61,816 bases of DNA from Streptomyces populi (GTDB taxonomy: Bacteria; Actinomycetota; Actinomycetes; Streptomycetales; Streptomycetaceae). The position numbers and the translations under genes were made by a program. The number at the start of each line of letters is the position of its first letter. Position 1 is the first letter of the stretch. Where the stretch lies: positions 1 through 61,816 of the forward strand of contig NZ_KZ626888.1 of assembly GCF_002911015.1 (NCBI RefSeq), read 5' to 3'. Below, one piece after another: positions 27,316 through 36,040 of this stretch. The notes under the pieces are model-generated. The model saw only the letters and a program-made list of their open reading frames with translations, was not told the origin of the DNA and did not search any database.

Positions 27316-28754
27316 GGGGCGTCTCCTTCGGGGGCGGCGGGGACGGCCGGGGCGGCCTGGGGTGCGGGTGCGGCCGCCGGTGGGGCGGGGACGGCCGGTG
27401 GGGCGGGGACGGCCGGTGGGGCGGGGACGGTCTCCGCCAGCCTCCGGGCGGCGTGGCGGATGAAGCGCTGGAGGTCGGCGCAGTACACGGACGGGTTGGC
27501 GAAGCCGTGTCCGGCCCGGTATCGATGCGCGTAGTGTCCGCCGCCGCACACGGAGAGCAGGGGGCAGGCCCGGCAGCGCGCGGCCAGCGAGGCGGCGCCC
27601 GCCTGCCGGGCCGCGACGCCGGGGTGGCGCAGCGCCTGGTCGAAGCTGTTCCGGAAGACGTCGAGGCCGGTCCTGGCCGCCCCCTCGTAGCAGGACTTGA
27701 GGGAGTCGACCTGCTCGATGGAGCCGTCGGTCTCCACGACGACGGCGTCGAAGGGGGCGAGGCCGAGCGACTCGGTGGCGGCGGGCAGCCCGAGGAGCAG
27801 GGCGAGGCACTCCTCGAAGAGCCGTACCCGCGTCTCGCGTCGCCCGGCCCGCCACCAGCGGTCGAAGACGGCGCACAGCCAGTCGCCGTAGGGGGTTCCG
27901 GGGCCCTCGCGGTGCGGCGGCCGGGTGGACCAGTTGCCGTGCGGGAGGAGCAGGTCGAGGGCGGGCGGCCGGAGTGCGAGCAGGGACTCGTACAGCTCGA
28001 CGGGGTCCGTCGTGGGGTCGACGACGGTGAGGATCCCGGCGTACGCCTCCGGCCGGCGTTCGGCGATCAGGCGGGCGCCGCGCGCGGCCGCGGGCCAGGA
28101 CGGGCGCCCGGCGTGGTCGGTGCGCTGCGCGTTGTGCCGGGGCAGGCCCCCGTCCAGGCTGATGCCGACGCGGATCGAGTGCCGGGCGAGGACGGCGAGC
28201 CGCCGCTCGGTGAGCAGGGTGGCGTTGGTCTGGACGGTGGCGTGCACGGTGCAGCCGTCCGGGACGCTGTCGCGGACGAGGCCGGTGAACCGGGCGAGGG
28301 TGTCCGCGCCGGCCAGCAGGGGTTCACCGCCGTGCAGGACCAGGGACACGGCCGTCATGCCGTGGGCTGCGGCGTGCTCGCCGATCCTCGCCGCGGTACG
28401 CGCCAGGACCCCGGGAGGGGCGGCGGCGGGACGGGTGCGCCAGGTGCGGTCGGGGCCTTCGTAGAGGTAGCAGTAGCGGCAGGCGAGGTTGCAGCGGCCG
28501 TGCACCTTGACGATGAACTGCCGGAAGGGAAAAGGCGGTTCAGGCACGGGACGGTCGCGCGCGGCCCGTTCGGGGTGCGGCGCGGGGGCTCCGGGGGCGG
28601 GGCCCCGACCGGCCGGGGGCCGGGGTGGGGACGGCGGTGCCGGGGAGGCCGCGGGGGCGGGCACCGGCCGCGGTGCCGGGGAGACCGTGGAAGCCGAGGG
28701 GGTCCCGGGGGCGGGTGTCGGTGCGGGTGCCGGGGAGGTCGCCTCTGCAGACAC
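27312..28754 (-). CDS. fxsB: FxsB-type radical SAM/SPASM peptide maturase (480 aa)
   Basis: The radical SAM cluster motif is CNLACRYC (Cys88, Cys92, Cys95 from GTG 28754), following FPFRQFIVKVHGR, typical of FxsB enzymes. HGGEPLLAG is the SAM-binding GGE motif. A C-terminal cysteine-rich region (CRACPLLSVCGGGHYAHRY, then a Cys in NPSVYC) suits auxiliary cluster binding. FxsB relatives have been reported to form three-residue cyclophane crosslinks in peptides. The start is uncertain: GTG 28754 and GTG 28808 are both in frame, and the ~70 N-terminal residues are Pro/Ala-rich and disordered. The C-terminus contains a PAPPAV repeat. It is coupled to the next gene by a four-base overlap. Confidence 0.92.
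   Translation of the reverse strand: MSAEATSPAPAPTPAPGTPSASTVSPAPRPVPAPAASPAPPSPPRPPAGRGPAPGAPAPHPERAARDRPVPEPPFPFRQFIVKVHGRCNLACRYCYLYEGPDRTWRTRPAAAPPGVLARTAARIGEHAAAHGMTAVSLVLHGGEPLLAGADTLARFTGLVRDSVPDGCTVHATVQTNATLLTERRLAVLARHSIRVGISLDGGLPRHNAQRTDHAGRPSWPAAARGARLIAERRPEAYAGILTVVDPTTDPVELYESLLALRPPALDLLLPHGNWSTRPPHREGPGTPYGDWLCAVFDRWWRAGRRETRVRLFEECLALLLGLPAATESLGLAPFDAVVVETDGSIEQVDSLKSCYEGAARTGLDVFRNSFDQALRHPGVAARQAGAASLAARCRACPLLSVCGGGHYAHRYRAGHGFANPSVYCADLQRFIRHAARRLAETVPAPPAVPAPPAVPAPPAAAPAPQAAPAVPAAPEGDAP
27379..27432 (-). repeat. Three 18-bp tandem repeats in the fxsB 3' end
   Basis: The unit GGTGGGGCGGGGACGGCC occurs at 27379-27396, 27397-27414 and, with one change, 27415-27432. It encodes PAPPAV three times in the disordered C-terminal tail of FxsB, so copy number could vary between strains without breaking the frame. 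Confidence 0.9.
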
Positions 28755-28955
28755 TCCGGCACCCCCATGGTGTACGGCCGCTCGATCCCACGCCGCGAAC
28801 CGCGCCACGGCCCCCTGCCCGTACCGGGCGGCATTCCCGGCCGCGCCCCGGCCACAAACACCCGCCGCGCGAAGTTGTCCGGTTCATTCACAGGACCGGA
28901 CCTGAACCGACCACCTGTGAGCGACAGTTCACCGAACCATCGCTCACCCGGCGCT

Positions 28956-29339
28956 TCAGAAGGCGTTGTTGAACCCCCACAGCATCTCGCTCGGCTCCGC
29001 CGACCTGGCCCGCAGGTCGGCCAGCACCTCGTCCAGGACCGGATGCTGCACCGTTCGCAGCTGGGCGAGGTCGAGATCCAGGAGGTCGGGAAGGAGGAGG
29101 TCCGCCGGGTCCGGCGTCCCCGCGTCCTCGGATTCCGCCGCCCGTACCGAACCCGGCGTCGGCGTCCGCTCCGGCTCACCCACCGGATCCGGTGCGGCCA
29201 CCGGGTCCAGGTCGGCCAACGGGTCCAGGCCGGTCGGCGGGACCTGCCGGATCGGCGGAGCCGGTGGCCACGGCAGTCGGTACCCCGCCGCGGCTCGGCG
29301 GTCCCGTGCGCCGCCCCCTGTGTCGTCCCCTGCGCCCAT
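28956..29339 (-). CDS. fxsA: FxSxx-COOH-type RiPP precursor peptide (FxsA, 127 aa)
   Basis: The gene product is short, has no signal peptide, and ends with SEMLWGFNNAF, directly upstream of fxsB. Family members end in F-x-S-x-x with a hydrophobic last residue; here the tail is F123-N-N-A-F127, so Asn replaces the usual Ser. The middle part (DLLLPDLLDLDLAQLRTVQH, then PVLDEVLADLRA) looks like an amphipathic leader that an enzyme could bind. The first ~70 residues are Pro/Asp-rich. GAGGGAGA precedes the ATG at 29339. Position between the SAV_2336 gene and fxsB supports the call. Whether the C-terminus is modified, crosslinked or cleaved is not visible from sequence. Confidence 0.85.
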   Translation of the reverse strand: MGAGDDTGGGARDRRAAAGYRLPWPPAPPIRQVPPTGLDPLADLDPVAAPDPVGEPERTPTPGSVRAAESEDAGTPDPADLLLPDLLDLDLAQLRTVQHPVLDEVLADLRARSAEPSEMLWGFNNAF

Positions 29340-29405
29340 GTCGTCTCCCTCGCCTTCCCCGACTCCGACTCCGACTCCGCCCCGGCGACCGCCCGCGGGC
29401 GCTTC

Positions 29406-32400
29406 TCACTCCAGCTCGGCCAGCCGCTGTGCCGTCTGCCGGGCCGTCGGCTCGACCGTGCTCGCGACGCCCTCCGGCAGCCGGGACCACTCGGTCCGGG
29501 CGGCCCGGTAGGCCTCGCGCGCGGCACGCGGGCGCGCCGCCGCTTCGTAGGACATACCCCGCCAGTGCTGTGCCCGAGCGGCCAGTTCCACGGCTTCCTG
29601 GCGGGTGCGCTCCGTCTCGGCCTCCTCCTCGGCCTCGCGCGCCGACTCGGCCGCGGCCCGGAAGGCGTCGACGGCCTCGTCCAGCCGCGCCTTGCGGCCG
29701 AGGCTCTGGTACGCCTCGAACTGTGCCTGTCCGAGCTCCAGCCGACACTGGGCGGTGGTGAGCGGCGGTCCGTCCTCGAGGGCCGCGAGGCCGAAGAGGT
29801 GCTCGGCCTCCCGCAGGTCGACCCGGTCGCCGCGGGTGCGGTAGCGCAGCATCAGCGCGCGGCCGAGCAGCAGCAGGCGGTACGCGAGCTCGGCGCTGCC
29901 CGCGGGCGTCTCGGTGCGGCAGTCCCGCAGCACCCGGATGGCCCGGTACAGCGATTCGCCCGGGGCGCGCCCGTGGTCGAGCACGGCGTGCCGCAGCAGG
30001 GCCTCGCCCCATTCGGCGAGGACGTCCGCGTGCGCCGGGGCGTCCCGGGGCACTCCGCGGGACGCCTGCTCGAACCGGGCCGCGGCGTCCTGGAGTTCGC
30101 GCGGATCGCCCGTGTCGGCGTACCGGGCGAGGTGGATGCGCCCGGCCCGCACCAGCAGGGCGGAGCGCAGGCCCTGTTCACGGGTGAGGCCGAGCGCCTC
30201 GTCGACATGGCCCCGGGCGTCGTCCAGCGCGCCGCCGGACCTCAGGAGCGCGTCCACGAGGTCGAGGAGGATGCGGACACGGGCGGAGGCACCGTCGGTG
30301 GCGGAGCCGTTCCCGGGTGCGGTTTCCAGGGCGTCGCGCAGGGAGCGCGCGCCCTGTTCCGCGTACAGCCTGGCCTGTTCGTGGTCGGCCGTGGCGCCCG
30401 ACAGGCGCAGCAGGACCCGGCCGTGGGCGAGCGGCAGTCCCGAGGGGCGACTGCGTCGGTCGGGCCAGGCGTCGGCGAACGCCTCCAGCATGCCGACGGC
30501 GCCCTGGAGGAGCGCGCTGTCGCCGCCGAGGCGCCACTGCGCCTCCAGTGCCCGTACCCGCTCCAGGGTGAGCCGCAGGGCCTCGGTGGCGTCGAGGTCC
30601 GGCGCGGCGCAGGCCACCGCGTACTCACGGTCCGCGCGTTGCAGCAGGTCGAGCGCGCCGCGCCGGTCGCCGCGCCGCCTGCGGTCGGTGGCGGCGGCGT
30701 GCAGCACCCGGGCCAGGACGGCTCGCTCGCGCAGCGCCCGGGGATGCGCGACGGCCCGTTCGGCGGCGGCCTCGGCCTCGCGCAGCAGGTCCGCACCGCC
30801 CTGCACCTCCCACAGCAGCAGCACGCAGTTGGCGTACTCGGCCCACAGTTCCGGGTCGGTGCCGGGGCGCAGTTCGTGTTCGGTGGCGCCGCGCAGCAGC
30901 TGTACGGCGTCGATGAGGTCCTGCACCATGGCGTCGCTGCCGAACCGCAGGGCCAGGGCACGGGCGCGGAGCACCGCGGGGTGGGTGGGCCGCCGGTCGG
31001 ACGGGTCGTCGGGGCCGCGGGGCGGCGCGTAGGTGGCGAAGTGGTCCGGCAGCGGCATGAAGCGCTCCAGCACGCGTGCGGCGACCTCGGCGAAGGGCTG
31101 CGGGACGAGGGTGGCGCCGCCGTTGTCACCGTTCTCGCCCGGGTATCCGGCGCCGGGCGAGAACACCGGCCCGGGACCTCCTTCGCCGAGCTGTGCGAGC
31201 GCCAGGGCGGGGAAGTTGGGGCCGCCCTTGCCGAAGCGGTGCTCGATGTACTCGGAGCAGTGCTTGAGCACCAGCATGGCCTCGTCGAGGCCCAGCGGGG
31301 ACAGCAGGGCCTCCTGCGCACCCGGGGCGAACTCGTACCACTGGGTGCCGTCCGCGCCGTACTCCTCGGTCCTGGCACGGACGACGAGTCCGCTGAGCAG
31401 GACCTCGGCCAGTTCGGAGGGGCCGGAGTCGGGGAGCATGGTGCGCTGGACGAGCTGCATCACGGGGAGGCTGAGCGGGGCCGCGGCCAGATAGCCGGCC
31501 AGCCGTCCGGCCGCCTTCGAGGAGGTGGAGCGGAACCGGCTGACCAGTTCGAGTCCGGACATCCGGCGTCCGGGCCGGGCTCCGGGGGCGGGCTCGTGGT
31601 ACCGGCGCACCCAGCCGACGGCACCGGCCACCGGTCCGGCCCCGGCTCCCGACAGCAGGCGGGCCCAGGCGCCGAGCGCGGCGGGCTCCGGTGGCAGGAC
31701 GGGCACCGGGAGGGCGCCTCCGCGTGCCTCCGGCGGGGTGCCGGCGGGCAGCCGGACCCTGAGCGTGGCGGCGCCCGCGAGGGCCTCGCCGCGGGTCAGT
31801 TCGCCGTACGACACCGGGAGCCGGGTGCGGTTCCACATGCGCTGCGGGAGGGGCTGGAGGACCGCGGCGGGACCGAGCCGGGAGAGGTGGTGCAGGAACC
31901 GGTGGGCGTGCCCGCTGTGCCACAGGGGGCCGGCGCAGTCGCTGACGAGGAGGGTGACGCGGCGGCCCGTCGGGTCGCTCAGCCGGTCGGCGGAGTGCAG
32001 GGGGGCCGCGTCGGGTTCGGGGCTGCGGCTGACGACGGGCTCTCCGTCCGGGCCCTGGTGGAGATGGCTGACCTGGATGTCCCGGAAGGCGCCGAGCCGG
32101 CCGAAGACCTGTTCCAGTTCGGCGAACATCCGGTCCCACACGCGCATGGACGAGGAGGCGTCCATGACCAGTTGGAGCGCGGCGTCGGCCCGGGTCACCC
32201 CGCGGAACACCGGCAGGACCAGTCCTCCCGCGCGGGCCGTCAGTTCCGCGGTCTCCGTCTCGTCGAGGACGGTGCGCAAGGGGGGTGCCGCGGTGCGGTA
32301 GCCCTGCAACGGGCGTAATGCGCGCTGGAGTTCGAGAGGAGAGGGGAACGCGGGCGCGGCCGGTACGCCGACCGGCAGCACGGGCGAGCGGCCCGGTCCG

Positions 32401-32723
32401 GTGCCGCGCGGCGCGCCGTCGCGCGGCACCGGGTACAGCGCGACGCGCCGGTCCTCCCGCGGGTCGCGCCACACCGGTCCACTCCGGTCGGCGGGAGGCG
32501 CCGGCCGTTCGTCCGTACGGGCGTCGGGGCGCCCGGCGGCGGGGTCCTCGGCCGTCGCCCCGCGGCCGGACGGCGGCGCGCTCCCCCGTTCGCTCCCGTC
32601 CTGGTCCGTCGGGCGCGACCAGCGGGCCAGCCACAGCGCGTCGGCCAGTTGCCGGGCATCGGGATCGAGCCCGGTCTGCCGTATCCGGGCGATGAGTTCG
32701 GCGATCGGGTCGCCGCCGGGCAT
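29406..32723 (-). CDS. SAV_2336-type protein: vWA domain plus TPR-like C-terminus (1105 aa)
   Basis: After a short N-terminal helix and a disordered Pro/Arg/Gly stretch, residues ~165-340 resemble a von Willebrand A domain with a complete D-x-S-x-S metal site (Asp188, Ser190, Ser192 in VMDASSSMRVWDRM) and a second strand VTLLVSDCAGPLW. A central region (about 340-560) includes QLVQRTMLPDSGPSELAEVL. From about residue 640 to the end are TPR-like helical repeats. The start follows the AAA gene stop by seven bases with GAGGTGA overlapping that stop. This is the vWA partner of the MoxR ATPase; in vWA-MoxR systems the pair remodels or activates an effector. Confidence 0.85.
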   Translation of the reverse strand: MPGGDPIAELIARIRQTGLDPDARQLADALWLARWSRPTDQDGSERGSAPPSGRGATAEDPAAGRPDARTDERPAPPADRSGPVWRDPREDRRVALYPVPRDGAPRGTGPGRSPVLPVGVPAAPAFPSPLELQRALRPLQGYRTAAPPLRTVLDETETAELTARAGGLVLPVFRGVTRADAALQLVMDASSSMRVWDRMFAELEQVFGRLGAFRDIQVSHLHQGPDGEPVVSRSPEPDAAPLHSADRLSDPTGRRVTLLVSDCAGPLWHSGHAHRFLHHLSRLGPAAVLQPLPQRMWNRTRLPVSYGELTRGEALAGAATLRVRLPAGTPPEARGGALPVPVLPPEPAALGAWARLLSGAGAGPVAGAVGWVRRYHEPAPGARPGRRMSGLELVSRFRSTSSKAAGRLAGYLAAAPLSLPVMQLVQRTMLPDSGPSELAEVLLSGLVVRARTEEYGADGTQWYEFAPGAQEALLSPLGLDEAMLVLKHCSEYIEHRFGKGGPNFPALALAQLGEGGPGPVFSPGAGYPGENGDNGGATLVPQPFAEVAARVLERFMPLPDHFATYAPPRGPDDPSDRRPTHPAVLRARALALRFGSDAMVQDLIDAVQLLRGATEHELRPGTDPELWAEYANCVLLLWEVQGGADLLREAEAAAERAVAHPRALRERAVLARVLHAAATDRRRRGDRRGALDLLQRADREYAVACAAPDLDATEALRLTLERVRALEAQWRLGGDSALLQGAVGMLEAFADAWPDRRSRPSGLPLAHGRVLLRLSGATADHEQARLYAEQGARSLRDALETAPGNGSATDGASARVRILLDLVDALLRSGGALDDARGHVDEALGLTREQGLRSALLVRAGRIHLARYADTGDPRELQDAAARFEQASRGVPRDAPAHADVLAEWGEALLRHAVLDHGRAPGESLYRAIRVLRDCRTETPAGSAELAYRLLLLGRALMLRYRTRGDRVDLREAEHLFGLAALEDGPPLTTAQCRLELGQAQFEAYQSLGRKARLDEAVDAFRAAAESAREAEEEAETERTRQEAVELAARAQHWRGMSYEAAARPRAAREAYRAARTEWSRLPEGVASTVEPTARQTAQRLAELE

Positions 32724-32730
32724 CAGCGCG

Positions 32731-33759
32731 TCACCTCGGGCGGTCGAGTCGCTGGATGAGCTGGTCGGCGAGCCGGTCGCGGCTGGCCGGGGCCGCGGCG
32801 TCGGTGAGGTAGATGGCGTTCAACAGCTGGTCCGCGGCGACGAGTTCGCTGCGCGATCGCTCCAGGAAGTGGGTGATCAGGTCGTCCCCGGCCCGGGCCG
32901 CCTCGTCGCCCAGGTGGGCGCGCACGAAGGTGGCGAGCCGCCTGTGGTCCGGGCGGCCGAGTTCGAGGTGGATGCAGCGGCGCATCAGCGGGGCGGGGAA
33001 GTCCCGCTCGCCGTTGCTGGTGAGCACGACGAAGGGGAAGGCGCGGCAGCGCACCCGGCCGTCGCGGACCCTCGCCCTGGTGCCGTCGGCGGTGAGGACC
33101 TCGGCCTCGCCGCCGGGCAGCCGGTCGGCGACGCGCTCCAGTTCACGGATCGCGAACTCGCCTTCCTCCAGCACGTTCAGGAGGTCGTTGGGCAGGTCGA
33201 TGTCGCTCTTGTCCAGCTCGTCGATGAGCAGGACGCGCGGGGTGTCGGAGGGCAGCAGCGCGGTGCCGAGCGGACCGAGCCGGATGTAGCTGCCGATGCC
33301 CTCGACGGAGCCGGGGGCGCCGGGAGCGGCCGGGTCGGCGCCTTGCGGCGCGGCCATCTGCACGTCCTGGAGCCGGGCGATCGCGTCGTACTGGTAGAGC
33401 CCGTCCTGGAGCGTCGAGCGGCTGACGATCGGCCAGCGCAGGACGTTGCCGAGGCCGAGTTCGTACGCCACCGAGTGCGCGAGCGTGCTCTTGCCCGCGC
33501 CGGGGCTGCCGGTGACCAGCAGGGGCCGGCGCAGATAGAGCGCCGCGTTGATCATCTCCAGTTCCTCGGCGCCGGGCCGGTGCAGTTCGGCCAGGTGCCG
33601 GTACGCGCCGAGCCTGCGGTCCTCGGAGCCGTCGCCGTCGCTCCCGGCGGCGTCCCGGCTCGCGAAGTCGCGCCACGGCGGCGGGGCCGGGAGCCGGTCC
33701 AGGCCGTCGTGGGGTTCGCCTGCGCCTCGGTAGATGAGCCACTCGCTGGAATCGGTCAT
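32731..33759 (-). CDS. MoxR-type AAA+ ATPase (342 aa)
   Basis: Walker A is GSPGAGKS (residues 84-91), Walker B LLIDELDK (177-184), sensor 1 VVLTSNGERDFP, and a MoxR-like Arg-rich segment PAPLMRRCIHLEL. It is a cytosolic hexameric ATPase expected to work with the vWA protein encoded next. ATG 33759 overlaps the stop of the 54-codon ORF upstream (ATGA), with GAGGA at suitable spacing. The N-terminal ~60 residues are polar and may contact a partner. Confidence 0.93.
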   Translation of the reverse strand: MTDSSEWLIYRGAGEPHDGLDRLPAPPPWRDFASRDAAGSDGDGSEDRRLGAYRHLAELHRPGAEELEMINAALYLRRPLLVTGSPGAGKSTLAHSVAYELGLGNVLRWPIVSRSTLQDGLYQYDAIARLQDVQMAAPQGADPAAPGAPGSVEGIGSYIRLGPLGTALLPSDTPRVLLIDELDKSDIDLPNDLLNVLEEGEFAIRELERVADRLPGGEAEVLTADGTRARVRDGRVRCRAFPFVVLTSNGERDFPAPLMRRCIHLELGRPDHRRLATFVRAHLGDEAARAGDDLITHFLERSRSELVAADQLLNAIYLTDAAAPASRDRLADQLIQRLDRPR

Positions 33760-33920
33760 TGCCCAGTCCTCGTCGTCACTCGTCCACACCTGAAGCCGTC
33801 GATCGTCGCCTCACCGTATCGATCCGCGGAGGGCCCCGTAAGGTCCCGAGAGGGGCTCGCGGCAGTCCGTCCGGGCCCGTCCCGGGCAGCGCGCGACAGC
33901 GGGCCGGCCGTTGCGGTCAT
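33756..33920 (-). CDS. Tiny ORF coupled on both sides (54 aa), unknown
   Basis: A 54-codon ORF runs from an ATG overlapping the protease stop (ATGA at 33917-33920) to a TGA overlapping the ATPase start (ATGA at 33756-33759). The product (MTATAGPLSRAARDGPGRTA and on to GFRCGRVTTRTGQ) is basic and has no recognised domain. The double four-base overlap is the arrangement of translationally coupled genes, which argues for translation. The alternative is that it is only a spacer that keeps ribosomes moving from the protease gene to the ATPase gene. Confidence 0.45.
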   Translation of the reverse strand: MTATAGPLSRAARDGPGRTAASPSRDLTGPSADRYGEATIDGFRCGRVTTRTGQ

Positions 33921-36040
33921 GGCGCCTCCAGCAGGTCTCCGGTCCCGGGCAGGGGCCGGCGCGGATCGTCGTAGAACAGGGCGATCCCGTGGGCCCAGTA
34001 CGTCTCGGGCCGGCCCTCGCTCAGTCCGGCCCGCAGCGCGTGCACCAGCTCGGGCAGCCGGTCGGCGCCGCCCGCGCCCGCCACGGTGTCGCCGGCCCTG
34101 CGGTGGAACTCGCCGCAGACCGCCTCGGACTGGCCGCGCCAGCGGCGCCACAGCGCGACGCCGTATCCGCCGTGCACGATCCGGACGACGGCTACCGGGT
34201 CGTCCTCGAAGCGGTGGTCGCCGTAGCGGCAGAGCACCGGAATCGTCTTGTGCGGCAGGCCGCGCAGCGACTCCGCCGTCGGCACCGGTACCCGCAGCCC
34301 GTCCTCGCAGTCGAGGATCTCGGCCTGGGCGCCGTGCGCGTGGATCCAGCGCCAGCGGGCCTCCCGCTCGTGCCGCTCCTCGTCGGCGGGGAGCGGCTCG
34401 CCGTCCCGGGCGGCCGGACCGGCCGGTCCGGGCAGCTGTTCCCGGTCGGCGCAGCGCACGACGACGGGCCGGTGGGCGCCGAGCGGCGCCTCGCCGGGCC
34501 CGAGCCGCCAGGCGTCGACGTCGAGTCCGAGCAGCAGATGGGGCAGTGCCACCTGGAGGTCGGCGGGCCGCCCGGGTTCGTCGCACTGGCGGAAGGCCTC
34601 CGTCAGGTGGGGTGCGAGCACGGGGGCCAGTTCGTCCAGCGGGGTGCGCTCGCCGTCGCGCAGCCGTACCACCTCTCCGGTGGGTCGCCCCAGCGAGACG
34701 TGCCAGTCGCAGCGGCCCGGTTCCCAGCCCAGCTGCTCCAGTTCGAGCAGGACGAACAGGCGGGGCGCACGGCCGGCGCTGTGCGCGGTGGCGTGCGCCG
34801 CCTCTGCTTCCGCCGGCGAGGGGCCGCGGGGCGCCAGCTGGAGCCGCTCGATCCACTGCTGGCCGAGACGGCGCCGGTACGCCGGTCCGGGCCGGCCCTC
34901 GGCGGTCTGGCGCACCCACTCCCACAGCGCGCGTTCGGCGGCCCGCGTGCCCGGAGTGACGAAGGGGCGTTCGGCGGACATCGCGCGCATGGCGTAGTCG
35001 AGGACGAGGTCGAGGGCGGCGTCGTGGCGCGCGCTCTCGTACAGCGTCCCGAGTCCGTCGCGCCAGCCGCGCGGCGCCGGATGCGGTATCGCGGTCCGGT
35101 CGCCCGTGAGGGATTCGAGGAGGCCGAGCAGGGCGCGGGTGCTGACCGGGGGCGGCAGATCGGCGAGTCTGCCCAGCAGTTGGGTGCGCTCCTCGGGGCT
35201 GAGCACCCGGCCGGGCCGGGCCCCGAGCTGGTTCTGGACGTCGGCCCAGGTGTTGCGGTCGGTGTCCGGGTGGCGCTGCCGGTCCCGGTGGTAGCGGTCG
35301 TGGGCGTGGAAGACGGCGTGGTACGGGTCGTCGTGCTCGGCGGTCGTCTCCCCCGCCGGCACCGGCAGGGACCGTAACCGCTCCACTCCCGTGCAGGTGC
35401 CTCCGAGCCCCCGGTCCGTGCGCGACTTCAGGACGCCGACGACCTCGCCGCGCACGGGGTCGACGACCGGCCCGCCCGAGACGCCGGGCGGCAGGACGTC
35501 ACCGCCGAGGCGGATCTGCTCGTCGTCGGACCAGCCGCCGAGCGTGCCCTGGACCGTGCAGGTGCCGCTCAGCCGGCGCAGTTCCCCGCCGACGACGGAC
35601 CAGCCGGAGTAGAGGACGACGGCCTCCTCGTAGTAGGCGGCCGGGCGTTCGGTGACGTACGCGCAGTCGTGGTCCACCGGCTCGCGCAGCCGCACCAGGG
35701 CGAGGTCGGGGGACGGCCAGGTGCCCCGCGCCGGGATCCCGGCGCGGTCCGGAAGGACCGTGGCGACCTCGCCGGTGACGGCGGACGTACCGCGGCCCGG
35801 CCCCCTCTCGTACACCACCCGCACCTCGTTCCCCTCCCCGCTCCGGACCACGTGCGCGCAGGTCAGAACCCAGTTCGGAGCGATGAAGAAGCCGCTCCCG
35901 AGGAACGTGCCGGGTTCGTCCTGGGCATACCCGGGGCCCGCGCGATGGATGCGCACGGTGGCGGCCATGACGAGATCACGCAGCGCACGGTGAGCGTTCC
36001 CGGGGCCGCCCGGTGCGCCCGGGGCGTGCCCGTCCGTCAT
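33917..36040 (-). CDS. Cytosolic trypsin-like serine protease with VMAP-type C-terminus (707 aa)
   Basis: Residues ~20-215 are a trypsin/HtrA-fold protease with an intact triad: His63 in LTCAHVV, Asp112 in SPDLALVRL, Ser188 in PPGVSGGPVV. There is no signal peptide or membrane segment, so it should act inside the cell. A long helical/mixed region follows and the last ~350 residues (VRLRDGERTPLDELAPVLAP, HGAQAEILDCEDG, and near the end ETYWAHGIALFYDDP) fit the C-terminal VMAP (vWA-MoxR-associated protein) region. Start ATG 36040 overlaps the CU044_2847 gene (ATGA). It is the likely effector of the ternary system; its target is unknown. Confidence 0.87.
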   Translation of the reverse strand: MTDGHAPGAPGGPGNAHRALRDLVMAATVRIHRAGPGYAQDEPGTFLGSGFFIAPNWVLTCAHVVRSGEGNEVRVVYERGPGRGTSAVTGEVATVLPDRAGIPARGTWPSPDLALVRLREPVDHDCAYVTERPAAYYEEAVVLYSGWSVVGGELRRLSGTCTVQGTLGGWSDDEQIRLGGDVLPPGVSGGPVVDPVRGEVVGVLKSRTDRGLGGTCTGVERLRSLPVPAGETTAEHDDPYHAVFHAHDRYHRDRQRHPDTDRNTWADVQNQLGARPGRVLSPEERTQLLGRLADLPPPVSTRALLGLLESLTGDRTAIPHPAPRGWRDGLGTLYESARHDAALDLVLDYAMRAMSAERPFVTPGTRAAERALWEWVRQTAEGRPGPAYRRRLGQQWIERLQLAPRGPSPAEAEAAHATAHSAGRAPRLFVLLELEQLGWEPGRCDWHVSLGRPTGEVVRLRDGERTPLDELAPVLAPHLTEAFRQCDEPGRPADLQVALPHLLLGLDVDAWRLGPGEAPLGAHRPVVVRCADREQLPGPAGPAARDGEPLPADEERHEREARWRWIHAHGAQAEILDCEDGLRVPVPTAESLRGLPHKTIPVLCRYGDHRFEDDPVAVVRIVHGGYGVALWRRWRGQSEAVCGEFHRRAGDTVAGAGGADRLPELVHALRAGLSEGRPETYWAHGIALFYDDPRRPLPGTGDLLEAP

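Noticed and set aside
28861..28955. Stem with arms GGTTCA/TGAACC between fxsA and fxsB as a terminator or attenuator
   Set aside because: Arms are only six bases around an imperfect middle; too weak to claim.
26796..32318. 1840-codon open frame on the plus strand across the fxs region
   Set aside because: It runs antisense to fxsB, fxsA and the vWA gene, which have real motifs and ribosome sites. The product is a low-complexity Arg/Gly/Val sequence typical of shadow frames in GC-rich DNA.
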